Part shown: piece by piece, positions 6,544 to 12,188 of the stretch | How positions within the stretch are numbered: position 1 is the first letter of the stretch | Layout of the letters: the number at the start of each line of letters is the position of its first letter | DNA from: Thermoplasmatales archaeon UBA447 | GTDB lineage: Archaea; Thermoplasmatota; Thermoplasmata; Thermoplasmatales; Thermoplasmataceae | DNA length: 12,188 nt | Direction: 5' to 3' | NCBI GenBank assembly: GCA_002503205.1 | Contig: DARE01000007.1 | Coordinates: 1 to 12,188, forward strand | Notes under the pieces: generated by a model | The model's database searches: none | What the model was told of the DNA's origin: nothing | What the model saw: only the letters and a program-made list of their open reading frames with translations | Translations under genes and position numbers: made by a program

Positions 6544-6990
6544 ATGTACCCATTCAAGACTTCAAAACAGGGTGGCTGGATAAACAACCCACTCCCCGCC
6601 CCTTCAATTTTGACAACAACGATAAAACATACAAAATCAAGCGAATTTAATGGGAAGTATGAGGATTTGTCATGCAGTACAATGAGTTTTTGTTCAAGGT
6701 TCCAAACATGTTCAGCGCCTATCTGTCCTCTTGACCCATTCATGGATGCCAGATATGAAACTCAATTGGATCCAAAATGCAGAATGGCTAAGGCAACCCG
6801 CCATAAGTACTGGCAGTCCATGCCTGAGGACATGAAGCGAATGCTTCCGTATGAGGGGTATCTCAGGTCGGAATTCAACCGTATGACCGCTGCAAGAGAA
6901 AGATGGGACCGCTTGTCTGAATTAGCTAAGGAGAACCTGAGGAACCTTGGCAAAAAAGCACTGGAAAAATCAAGGCGAGTGAAGAGATGA
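6544..6990 (+). CDS. Cys-rich probable zinc-binding protein, 148 aa
   Basis: The central part carries C50-X5-C56-X4-C61-X17-C79 within FCSRFQTCSAPICPLD and DPKCRMAK, a pattern seen in small archaeal and plasmid proteins and fitting a structural zinc site. Residues 80-148 are basic and helical, ending in a KKALEKSRRVKR tail, so nucleic-acid binding is likely. ATG 6544 directly follows the TAA of the Sm-like gene with no good ribosome-binding site; coupling explains this, but the first 46 residues are less convincing and an internal start at 6682 (residue 47) is possible. Exact role unknown. Confidence 0.65.
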   Translation: MYPFKTSKQGGWINNPLPAPSILTTTIKHTKSSEFNGKYEDLSCSTMSFCSRFQTCSAPICPLDPFMDARYETQLDPKCRMAKATRHKYWQSMPEDMKRMLPYEGYLRSEFNRMTAARERWDRLSELAKENLRNLGKKALEKSRRVKR

Positions 6991-7232
6991 AATCACTAAC
7001 CAACAGTATAGCAGTCACTCCTGTATTTATTCCTATTTTTAGTTGCTCACAGAATTCAAGATGTGATTTTGATGTAGCACTCAAAAACATCCCTCTGGTT
7101 CCAAAAAGACCACTCCCCTCAAAGCCATGGGACTATGAACCTGGAATAGACGATCCTATTCTCCCGGAGGATCCCGGTGAAGTCCCATATGTCCCTGATG
7201 ATGAAAGTGATGAGGAGGATGATTTCATATGA
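6987..7232 (+). CDS. Small proline- and acid-rich protein, 81 aa
   Basis: The start overlaps the previous stop (ATGA). After a hydrophobic N-terminus (residues 8-19, AVTPVFIPIFSC), which could be a short membrane or hydrophobic segment, the chain is proline-rich (residues 35-67) and ends in a strongly acidic tail (DDESDEEDDFI). It is likely disordered. Acidic tails of this kind often bind basic partners or mimic DNA. The role here is unknown; the preceding protein has a basic tail, so a pair is imaginable. Confidence 0.6.
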   Translation: MKSLTNSIAVTPVFIPIFSCSQNSRCDFDVALKNIPLVPKRPLPSKPWDYEPGIDDPILPEDPGEVPYVPDDESDEEDDFI

Positions 7233-7495
7233 TTTCCAGCGGCAGAGTATTGACGCTGGATGAATTCGTCCTGAAGCCCCTTTCAAGGAGAACTAAAAAA
7301 TTCATGAGCTTATGTGATTTCTTTAGGGAGAAGACTGGAAAATACCCAGTATCCGGATACCAGGTATTTGACTTCATTCATGAAACCACCCTCCCGTTTG
7401 AGTTGCGGCACTTCAAGCTTCTTTCAGAAGAGCAGATATTGTCAGCATTCTGGAAGTGGCAGAGAATTATGGGTATACCAAGAGAAAAAGTTTGA
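7229..7495 (+). CDS. Hypothetical protein, 88 aa (N-terminal part of a frameshifted gene)
   Basis: ATG 7229 overlaps the previous stop and has GGAGGAT (7212-7218) upstream. The product is helical and basic, with no recognised domain. It ends at TGA 7493-7495, just after an A5 run (7485-7489). Past that point the +1 frame continues as an open, protein-like frame to 8000 with no start codon of its own until 7596. Removing one A would join the two into one protein of about 256 residues. The break is either a homopolymer indel, real or from sequencing, or a programmed shift. Confidence 0.65.
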   Translation: MISSGRVLTLDEFVLKPLSRRTKKFMSLCDFFREKTGKYPVSGYQVFDFIHETTLPFELRHFKLLSEEQILSAFWKWQRIMGIPREKV

Positions 7496-8000
7496 GAAGA
7501 AAAATGACTGGTGGAGTGCAGTTAATGATTTTAATCAAGAATTAAGGAATTGGATTATCAATTACCTTTATTTTCCATATCACAGCTATGCAACTATGAA
7601 GAATTTAAGCAAAGTTCAGACCCGAATAGATGGAAAACTGGATCTTTTTGTATATGTTAAATGCCCCTATTGCGGCAAATTCACTTCAATAAGCAGAGTA
7701 ATGTCCTCATCAGAGTGCCCTCACTTTGAAGACTACACACTTTTCAAAGAAGAAAAAAGCAGTTTCAGTGAGATTGAGAGTCCTGATGAAAGAGTAATGA
7801 TGGTCGAATCCACATTCAGAAGAGATGGCAGCAGGAATCTTATTTTGACTATTAACAGGACTGGTGAAGTCGTAGAATCTGAAGAGGGGTTCAACCTTAT
7901 CACAGATGGAAAATTTGAAAGCTTTCTGAAGATGGGAGATTTGTCAGAAATTTTCCAGGATTACCGTGAAGAAGACGGTGAATACATAAAAGGTGATTGA
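7488..8000 (+). CDS. Zinc-ribbon protein, C-terminal part after the apparent frameshift
   Basis: The frame is open far upstream but overlaps the preceding gene there, and the translation before 7488 looks like a shadow. From 7488 it reads as normal protein. A zinc-ribbon-like half site is clear: CPYC (codons at 7662 and 7671) and CPH (7716 and 7722), that is C-X2-C-X14-C-X1-H. The rest is beta-rich with an acidic end (YREEDGEYIKGD). The first in-frame ATG is 7596, without a ribosome-binding site, so independent initiation is less likely than a joined product with 7229-7495. The role is unknown; it could be a DNA- or RNA-binding structural protein of the second operon module. Confidence 0.6.
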   Translation, partial: KFEKKNDWWSAVNDFNQELRNWIINYLYFPYHSYATMKNLSKVQTRIDGKLDLFVYVKCPYCGKFTSISRVMSSSECPHFEDYTLFKEEKSSFSEIESPDERVMMVESTFRRDGSRNLILTINRTGEVVESEEGFNLITDGKFESFLKMGDLSEIFQDYREEDGEYIKGD

Positions 8001-8001
8001 A

Positions 8002-8400
8002 ATGGATGATTTCGTTAGGACTGTTGGTGAGAGATCCCTGACAAAACTGTATGATGAGGCAACAACACTGATATCAAAAGGTACCTTGTTTAGAAATGTT
8101 GTTCAGTTGAAGAATGTGCTTACAGCAATGGATCTGGTTCTGGAACCTTTATCCAGGGCCAATGTAGAATACGTTACTGCTCTATCAAGGATAAGGGAAA
8201 AACTTAAGGATGCAGAGGCAAAGGAAGGTAAGAGAGCGATAGTTGATTCGGTGCCAGCAATATATGCAGTGCTCACTGAATGGTTCAGACAGCTAAACTA
8301 TGTGATTGACGATAACAACCTACTTTTCTCATCGTCAATGGTTTACCAGGAGAACGATCCTGAAAAGTGGGAGGCAGAAGATGACAAGACTCCCCTTTGA
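8002..8400 (+). CDS. Hypothetical helical protein, 132 aa
   Basis: ATG 8002 has AAAGGTGA just upstream (7989-7996) and follows the previous stop by one base; GTG 7993 is an alternative start. The protein is almost wholly helical with heptad-like apolar spacing (residues 10-60 and 70-105) and an acidic C-terminus. It overlaps the start of the P-loop ATPase by 20 bases, so the two are made together. It may be an adaptor or regulator of that motor. Family not recognised. Confidence 0.7.
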   Translation: MDDFVRTVGERSLTKLYDEATTLISKGTLFRNVVQLKNVLTAMDLVLEPLSRANVEYVTALSRIREKLKDAEAKEGKRAIVDSVPAIYAVLTEWFRQLNYVIDDNNLLFSSSMVYQENDPEKWEAEDDKTPL

Positions 8401-9208
8401 GGATCCCATGTATTCAAGGAGCAAATACGATACCTGGCTAATGCCATGGATCCGGAAAAGAATTGCAAGGAACATGGATATACTTGGACTATTTGTTGGA
8501 CCCCGAGGAAGCGGCAAGTCTTATTCGGCACTGGAGCTTGCTTACGTCTGTGACGCAACATTCAACCAGGGAAGGGTAATGTTTGATGTAACTGATTTCG
8601 TTGATTACGTTGTTGATGGGAATCTCAAAAGGGGCAACTCAGTCATATTGGACGATGCGGGGGTATTCATGAACGCAAGGGACTGGCAGACAGTTCAGAA
8701 TAAGGCCATATCCATAGTTGCGCAGTCCTTCAGGTACAGAAACCTCATAACATTCATCACAGTGCCTAAATGGAACTACATAGACGCACAGACAAGAGGC
8801 CTAATCAACATTTTCTTTGAGGCCACAAAAGAGCAGGGTGTATTCAAGGTGAAACTCCCGGAACCGAACCCATTCAGGAGAGGGGAGGATTTTCTCGTAT
8901 ACCCAAGGGTGCAGGTACCAAACAAGGGCCTTCGTGCAAAGACTATTACAGTCAAGACAATCAAGTTCAACCTTCCACCTCAATGGCTAATCGACGCTTA
9001 TGAGAAGAAGAGAGATGGAGAGATAAGAAAGAAGCAGAAGGAGGTGCAGAGAATGCTGCATGCAATGGCAGAGAAAGAAGAAGATGCCCCAAAGCCTAAG
9101 AAGAACATTAATCCGAACTCACTTCATAACCTTAAAAGAGGTACCAAAATTCCTGGGCGAAACCTTCCCGAAAGCTCCCCAAAGAGTTTCCCGATTGAAA
9201 CCAAGTAA
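8381..9208 (+). CDS. P-loop ATPase of the Zot/HerA-FtsK-like type
   Basis: Start ATG 8381 is chosen for the GGGAGG (8369-8374) upstream; 275 residues. Walker A is GPRGSGKS (40-47) after a hydrophobic strand, and Walker B is SVILDDAG (D91, D92). Downstream, QSFRYRNLITFITVPKWNYID gives a polar-residue sensor strand like that of FtsK/HerA, A32-type packaging and Zot-type ATPases. The C-terminal 60 residues are Lys-rich and probably bind DNA or a partner. No transmembrane segment is visible, unlike classical Zot. Proteins of this kind drive DNA packaging in archaeal viruses or DNA transfer in conjugative elements; with no capsid gene recognised, the choice is open. It is the last gene of the operon. 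Confidence 0.75.
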   Translation: MTRLPFEDPMYSRSKYDTWLMPWIRKRIARNMDILGLFVGPRGSGKSYSALELAYVCDATFNQGRVMFDVTDFVDYVVDGNLKRGNSVILDDAGVFMNARDWQTVQNKAISIVAQSFRYRNLITFITVPKWNYIDAQTRGLINIFFEATKEQGVFKVKLPEPNPFRRGEDFLVYPRVQVPNKGLRAKTITVKTIKFNLPPQWLIDAYEKKRDGEIRKKQKEVQRMLHAMAEKEEDAPKPKKNINPNSLHNLKRGTKIPGRNLPESSPKSFPIETK

Positions 9209-9228
9209 TTTTCTTAAATTTTCCCGAT
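9207..9228 (+). terminator. T-rich operon end
   Basis: Directly after the last operon stop come two T-rich runs (AATTTTCTTAAATTTT). Archaeal RNA polymerase terminates at T-tracts without needing a hairpin, and the next gene has its own promoter. The remaining bases to 9360 show no gene; a second TATA-like ATTTAAAA sits near 9256. Confidence 0.4.
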
Positions 9229-9360
9229 TCCTAGGTTCCCTGACATGTTACATACATTTAAAACGCACAGGGTAAACTTCTTAACTCTTCTCAAGCATTT
9301 CTAAGATCTCTGTTTCAACCTAATAACTAAGTAGGTAGCTAGAATTAATGTGCTAACCGA

Positions 9361-9369
9361 AAATTATTT
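9361..9369 (+). promoter_or_regulatory. TATA box for the nuclease gene
   Basis: AAATTATTTA lies about 25-30 bases before ATG 9393, and no ribosome-binding site precedes that ATG. This is the arrangement of an archaeal leaderless transcript and sets the nuclease gene apart from the operon. Confidence 0.45.
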
Positions 9370-9392
9370 ACTAAAAAGTCATTATCTACCTT

Positions 9393-10262
9393 ATGCCAAA
9401 AACCGATTTTTTACTTGAATTGGATAAGAAGACTTTAAGGGATATTGCCCAGAAGGAGGGGCTCAAAACTGTTCCAAAAAACTACGATAAGGAGGATTTT
9501 GTTAAATTTCTGGAAGGCGTTTTAACAACTGAGAAGATAAAACGATACAGGGAAGAATACTACGAGAGGGAAACTGAAAGAGACATCCACATACATGAAA
9601 AGGTGAAAGAAAAAGGCTTTAAAACCGAGAGGGAAGAGGTGACTAAGATATCAGTGAACAGACATGAGGCAATTGTTAACCTCCAGAAGGAGAGGATAAG
9701 CAAAAAGGTCCTTGAAGAGATTGCGAACTACCTTCACGAACCTCTACCTACCGGTTCAGGCGTCAGACTGTACGACAACTTGAATGATAGGATGCTAAAT
9801 GTTGTCAAGGAAATCTTCTTGGATAATAAGGAGGACAAAACGGGTAGGTATTTTGAGTTCAGATGCGCCAACTGGCTTGACCTCAACGAGAAGAGGATAT
9901 CCAGAATCGAACTAAGGCACAAGTTCCCTAGGATTGGGGAAATAGACATAGTAGGTTTCAATGAGTATGACGATCCCCTAATAATGGCTGAATGCAAAGA
10001 CAGACCTGTCTCTTTTGAGGACATTGACAAGTGGATGGCTAACTTGAATAAACTTCATGATGAGTTTCAATCCCTGGCAAAGGCCTATTTCTTTAGTTCA
10101 AAAGGTTATACCCAAGGCGTTGTTGACAGAGTTAAAAATAACCCTTATGTGGATCCTTACACGGGAATTCTAGAGATAAAGAGGGGAATTCTCTACAAGT
10201 ATTATGTTTCTCTAAGGATCTATGATAACAGAGGAGATAAGTTTCTTAAGCAATTTCCATGA
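9393..10262 (+). CDS. PD-(D/E)XK nuclease-like protein with N-terminal SAP-like domain
   Basis: A 289-residue protein. Residues 4-43 resemble a SAP/HeH-type DNA-binding motif (LDKKTLRDIAQKEGL). Residues 45-110 are highly charged and helical, probably a coiled coil. Residues about 150-270 form a PD-(D/E)XK nuclease core: E155 (GRYFEFRCANWL), D185 (GEIDIVGF) and E200-X-K202 (MAECKDR), the order expected for metal-dependent Mrr/Hjc-like restriction or resolving nucleases. No methyltransferase lies nearby, so a classical restriction pair is not seen. Possible roles are recombination, repair of the element, or attack on competing DNA. It has its own promoter and is convergent with the recombinase, with 11 bases between stops. 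Confidence 0.8.
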   Translation: MPKTDFLLELDKKTLRDIAQKEGLKTVPKNYDKEDFVKFLEGVLTTEKIKRYREEYYERETERDIHIHEKVKEKGFKTEREEVTKISVNRHEAIVNLQKERISKKVLEEIANYLHEPLPTGSGVRLYDNLNDRMLNVVKEIFLDNKEDKTGRYFEFRCANWLDLNEKRISRIELRHKFPRIGEIDIVGFNEYDDPLIMAECKDRPVSFEDIDKWMANLNKLHDEFQSLAKAYFFSSKGYTQGVVDRVKNNPYVDPYTGILEIKRGILYKYYVSLRIYDNRGDKFLKQFP

Positions 10263-10273
10263 GTATTAAACCT

Positions 10274-10912
10274 TTAGGCTACCTTCCACGATCTTATCTT
10301 TATCCCATTAATCCTTAGTCTTTTACTTATGGTGTTCGGAGCTACTCTGTATTCAGTTGCAAGAGCCTTGATTGATTCACCATTTTTGTATCTCTGGATG
10401 ATTGCCTTCTCTGGGAGGTCCTTAAGAGGGCCATGCATTGGCTTTCCTGACCTTGTTCCGTGAAGCATCGCCCTCATGCGTCCTTCTGAAGTTCTTTCTA
10501 CAATAAGATTTCTCTCAAATTCTGCCACTGCACCAAGAATCTGGAAAAGCATCTTTCCCATCGGTGAGCTGAGGTCAATGTTCTGGTCCAGAAATATAAT
10601 GCTCACCTTATGAGCCTCCAGGAAGTTCATGGTTTCAATAAGATCCTTGAGAGATCTTCCCCATCTGTCAAGCTTGGTGCAAATCACCAGATCTATCCTT
10701 CCCTGTTCCGCCAGCCTAAGTATTTTTCCTCTCTCTGGCCTCTGGTTCGATGCACCTGATAACTTTTCCTGGAATATTGCACCTTCGACCGCTGGAATAA
10801 GGCCATAATCTGTTATGTATCTCTGGATCCTCTCCACCTGGGATCTCAGATCCTGGTCACGGGTAGAAACCCTTGCATACCCTACAACACGTCTCTGTAT
10901 CTCGTTGCCCAT
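10274..10912 (-). CDS. Serine recombinase (resolvase/invertase family)
   Basis: A 212-residue protein of normal small-resolvase length. The N-terminal catalytic domain begins VVGYARVSTRDQ with nucleophile S16, followed by SGASNQRPERGKIL, the LVICTKLDRWGRSLKDL motif and the long E-helix (GKMLFQILGAVAEFERNLI). The C-terminal part (about 165-205) is a helix-turn-helix (ESIKALATEYRVAPNTISKRL). All key residues are present, so it should be active. It makes staggered cuts at a two-base crossover and can resolve multimers, invert or integrate DNA. No adjacent transposase or TnpB gene is visible, which argues for a resolution or inversion role over an IS607-type element. Confidence 0.92.
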   Translation of the reverse strand: MGNEIQRRVVGYARVSTRDQDLRSQVERIQRYITDYGLIPAVEGAIFQEKLSGASNQRPERGKILRLAEQGRIDLVICTKLDRWGRSLKDLIETMNFLEAHKVSIIFLDQNIDLSSPMGKMLFQILGAVAEFERNLIVERTSEGRMRAMLHGTRSGKPMHGPLKDLPEKAIIQRYKNGESIKALATEYRVAPNTISKRLRINGIKIRSWKVA

Positions 10913-10930
10913 GTTTCATTTTCATAATAA

Positions 10931-10947
10931 TATGGTAGATAACCATA
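10931..10947. promoter_or_regulatory. 17-bp palindrome upstream of the recombinase
   Basis: TATGGT-AGATA-ACCATA is a perfect 6-bp inverted repeat around five bases, 19 bases upstream of the recombinase start. An AT-rich TATA-like stretch (10924-10933) partly overlaps it. It could be an autoregulatory operator or part of the recombinase's own target (res) site. The gap 10913-11006 holds no gene. Confidence 0.4.
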
Positions 10948-11006
10948 ACGTGAAAGGTCAAATCTTGCAATCTTTCATTGAGTGCAGAGACATTAATTCA
11001 GTTAAG

Positions 11007-11972
11007 TTATAAGTGAGGAATTAGCAAATGCCAAAACCTCAATAACCAAGTTTCCGGAATAAGGACAATTACGAAGTCAAGAAAGAGTTCTATCAAAGAA
11101 ATACTTATTCTCTTATTAACGAAAATCAATATGCTTTGAAATCTAGCAATTCCTAACGAAACTATGGATAGCAATTCAGTTGTTGCCATTATTCCAAACA
11201 AAGATAAACTTTTGAAATGAAAATACGCTGCAACAATGAAAACGGGAAACAAAATAGAAAAAAATGTAACAATTCCTACAATATTACGAACCTCTTTATC
11301 TGGAACGACGGAATACATTACAGCAACTGCCTGTATCTCTGCTTCTTTTCTTTTCTTGGCTGAGATGCTCAAAGTTATGTTACGTTCTTTCGGGGCATAG
11401 TGAAATTTGTCTTGAATATCTGGATAAAGTCTTTTATTATTCATGCCTCGAGCGACTAATGATATGCCATATTCAGTTGTTATACCTTCTTCAAAATCTA
11501 GAGATAGACTTAATGTCTCGTTTCCGAAAAACGAGAAAAAAATTAGAAAATTTGTATACTTATAAAAAGGAATTAATGAATTATAATAATAAACTCCGGA
11601 TCCGGCCCATAAAAAATTATATGTAAGTTTCAACACCCTATAATCTCCGCTTTCTATTGAGTTGGGGAGGACAATTCCGCATATGTAAATTTGGTCAGAA
11701 TCCAATTTGGCTAAAATTACGTCATCAACATATTGTTTGAGTTTTTCCTTAGTGAGGAATGGAATCAGGTTGCCCTTATCGTCTGTAACACTTAACTCGT
11801 TTCTGAAATCTTCCATTTCAAAATAAAATTCTTTTATTGGTTCCTTTCCCACATTAAATAATGTAATTATTTCTGTAACTTCCTGCTTTCCTAAACTACT
11901 CTGATGCTTAACGATAATTCTACGTGATATAACATCCAATTCCTTGGGGGAAATAAAAATTTGAATCACCAA
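11007..11972 (-). CDS. Hypothetical membrane protein with C-terminal three-helix anchor
   Basis: 321 residues if started at TTG 11972; GTG 11969 is the next choice, and there is no ATG nearby or clear ribosome-binding site, so the start is uncertain. The frame stays open upstream to 12020. Residues 1-220 form a beta-rich soluble domain without a signal peptide. Three hydrophobic helices follow at about 231-251, 262-283 and 297-315. The topology suggests a soluble domain attached to the membrane by a C-terminal bundle. Family not recognised. The gene is very A/T-rich compared with the operon and follows the 56-residue gene by 14 bases, so the two are probably co-transcribed. Confidence 0.7.
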   Translation of the reverse strand: MVIQIFISPKELDVISRRIIVKHQSSLGKQEVTEIITLFNVGKEPIKEFYFEMEDFRNELSVTDDKGNLIPFLTKEKLKQYVDDVILAKLDSDQIYICGIVLPNSIESGDYRVLKLTYNFLWAGSGVYYYNSLIPFYKYTNFLIFFSFFGNETLSLSLDFEEGITTEYGISLVARGMNNKRLYPDIQDKFHYAPKERNITLSISAKKRKEAEIQAVAVMYSVVPDKEVRNIVGIVTFFSILFPVFIVAAYFHFKSLSLFGIMATTELLSIVSLGIARFQSILIFVNKRISISLIELFLDFVIVLIPETWLLRFWHLLIPHL

Positions 11973-11986
11973 AGTAGAGATATATG

Positions 11987-12157
11987 CTACTTCTTCTTTC
12001 TTAGATCTATAGTCTCTACTTTACCATCTGCTAAAGTAACTTTAACAATTTCCGGAACCAAATTATAACGAATATTCTTGCGCTTATCTTTATTTTTGGA
12101 AAGCTTTACTTTTATTTTTTTTGCAGAAGCTAAATCAGAAAAGTACATCGAAGTCAT
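11987..12157 (-). CDS. Small basic hypothetical protein, 56 aa
   Basis: ATG at 12157 (cat on plus, 12155-12157) opens a 56-codon frame ending at TAG (11987-11989). The product is strongly basic (KKIKVKLSKNKDKRKNIRYN) and then beta-prone (EIVKVTLADGKVETIDL). No ribosome-binding site is clear; upstream AT-rich sequence to the window edge (12158-12188, ATTATAACATTATG region) may hold its promoter. The composition and position next to the membrane-protein gene suggest a small two-gene unit. Function unknown. Confidence 0.45.
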   Translation of the reverse strand: MTSMYFSDLASAKKIKVKLSKNKDKRKNIRYNLVPEIVKVTLADGKVETIDLRKKK

Positions 12158-12188
12158 AATGTTATAACAGGCTTTGGGACAATATTAT

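Noticed and set aside
7314..7487. Independent start at ATG 7314 for the zinc-ribbon frame
   Set aside because: The first 58 codons overlap the 88-aa gene and translate to Ser/Arg-rich sequence typical of a wrong frame.
8306..8380. Upstream extension of the Zot/HerA-like ATPase
   Set aside because: Overlaps the preceding gene and lacks a ribosome-binding site, whereas ATG 8381 has GGGAGG.
9060..9275. Plus-strand 71-codon frame overlapping the end of the ATPase
   Set aside because: It overlaps a motif-supported gene in another frame and runs through the T-rich terminator region with no ribosome-binding site.
10274..10912. IS607-type transposon
   Set aside because: The recombinase has its helix-turn-helix at the C-terminus, not the N-terminus, and no TnpB gene is next to it.

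Overview
The window reads as an archaeal mobile genetic element, either a plasmid-like or an integrative form. The evidence for an archaeon is TATA-type boxes placed for leaderless transcripts ahead of isolated genes, many GGAGGT ribosome-binding sites inside a long operon, ribbon-helix-helix regulators, and a tRNA 3' end without an encoded CCA. The gene style fits the Thermoplasmatales or a related euryarchaeal group, but that placement is inference. No capsid gene was recognised.

Layout. Bases 32-75 are the 3' part of a tRNA-Ala(UGC) gene, with no matching 5' half; this looks like the attachment core of an integrase-type element. A minus-strand ribbon-helix-helix reading frame (235 down to 1) runs in frame straight through this core and out of the window. 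Bases 236-810 carry no gene but hold a dense array of TGTAGA/TCTACA repeats, a triple 9-bp iteron, interleaved inverted repeats and an AT-rich palindrome, which together resemble a replication origin. A minus-strand gene of unknown function (811-2100) is divergent from the main operon.

The main operon runs rightward from 2233 to 9208 with almost no gaps and many ATGA-type or short overlaps. Its order is: a ribbon-helix-helix regulator; a large AAA+-like ATPase with a C-terminal winged helix (probable replication initiator/helicase); several small unknown proteins; an Hfq/Sm-like RNA-binding protein; a Cys-rich probable zinc protein; an acidic-tailed small protein; a two-part zinc-ribbon gene apparently split by a +1 frameshift at an A5 run; a helical protein; and a Zot/HerA-like P-loop ATPase. 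The working picture is a replication module followed by a DNA-translocation or packaging/transfer module, with the Hfq-like protein as a possible RNA regulator.

The right part holds a stand-alone PD-(D/E)XK nuclease (9393-10262) convergent with a resolvase-type serine recombinase (10274-10912, minus). It ends with an AT-rich minus-strand pair: a 56-residue basic protein and a three-helix membrane protein. The AT-rich genes at 811-2100 and 11007-12157 differ visibly in composition from the operon and are likely accessory cargo or of separate origin.
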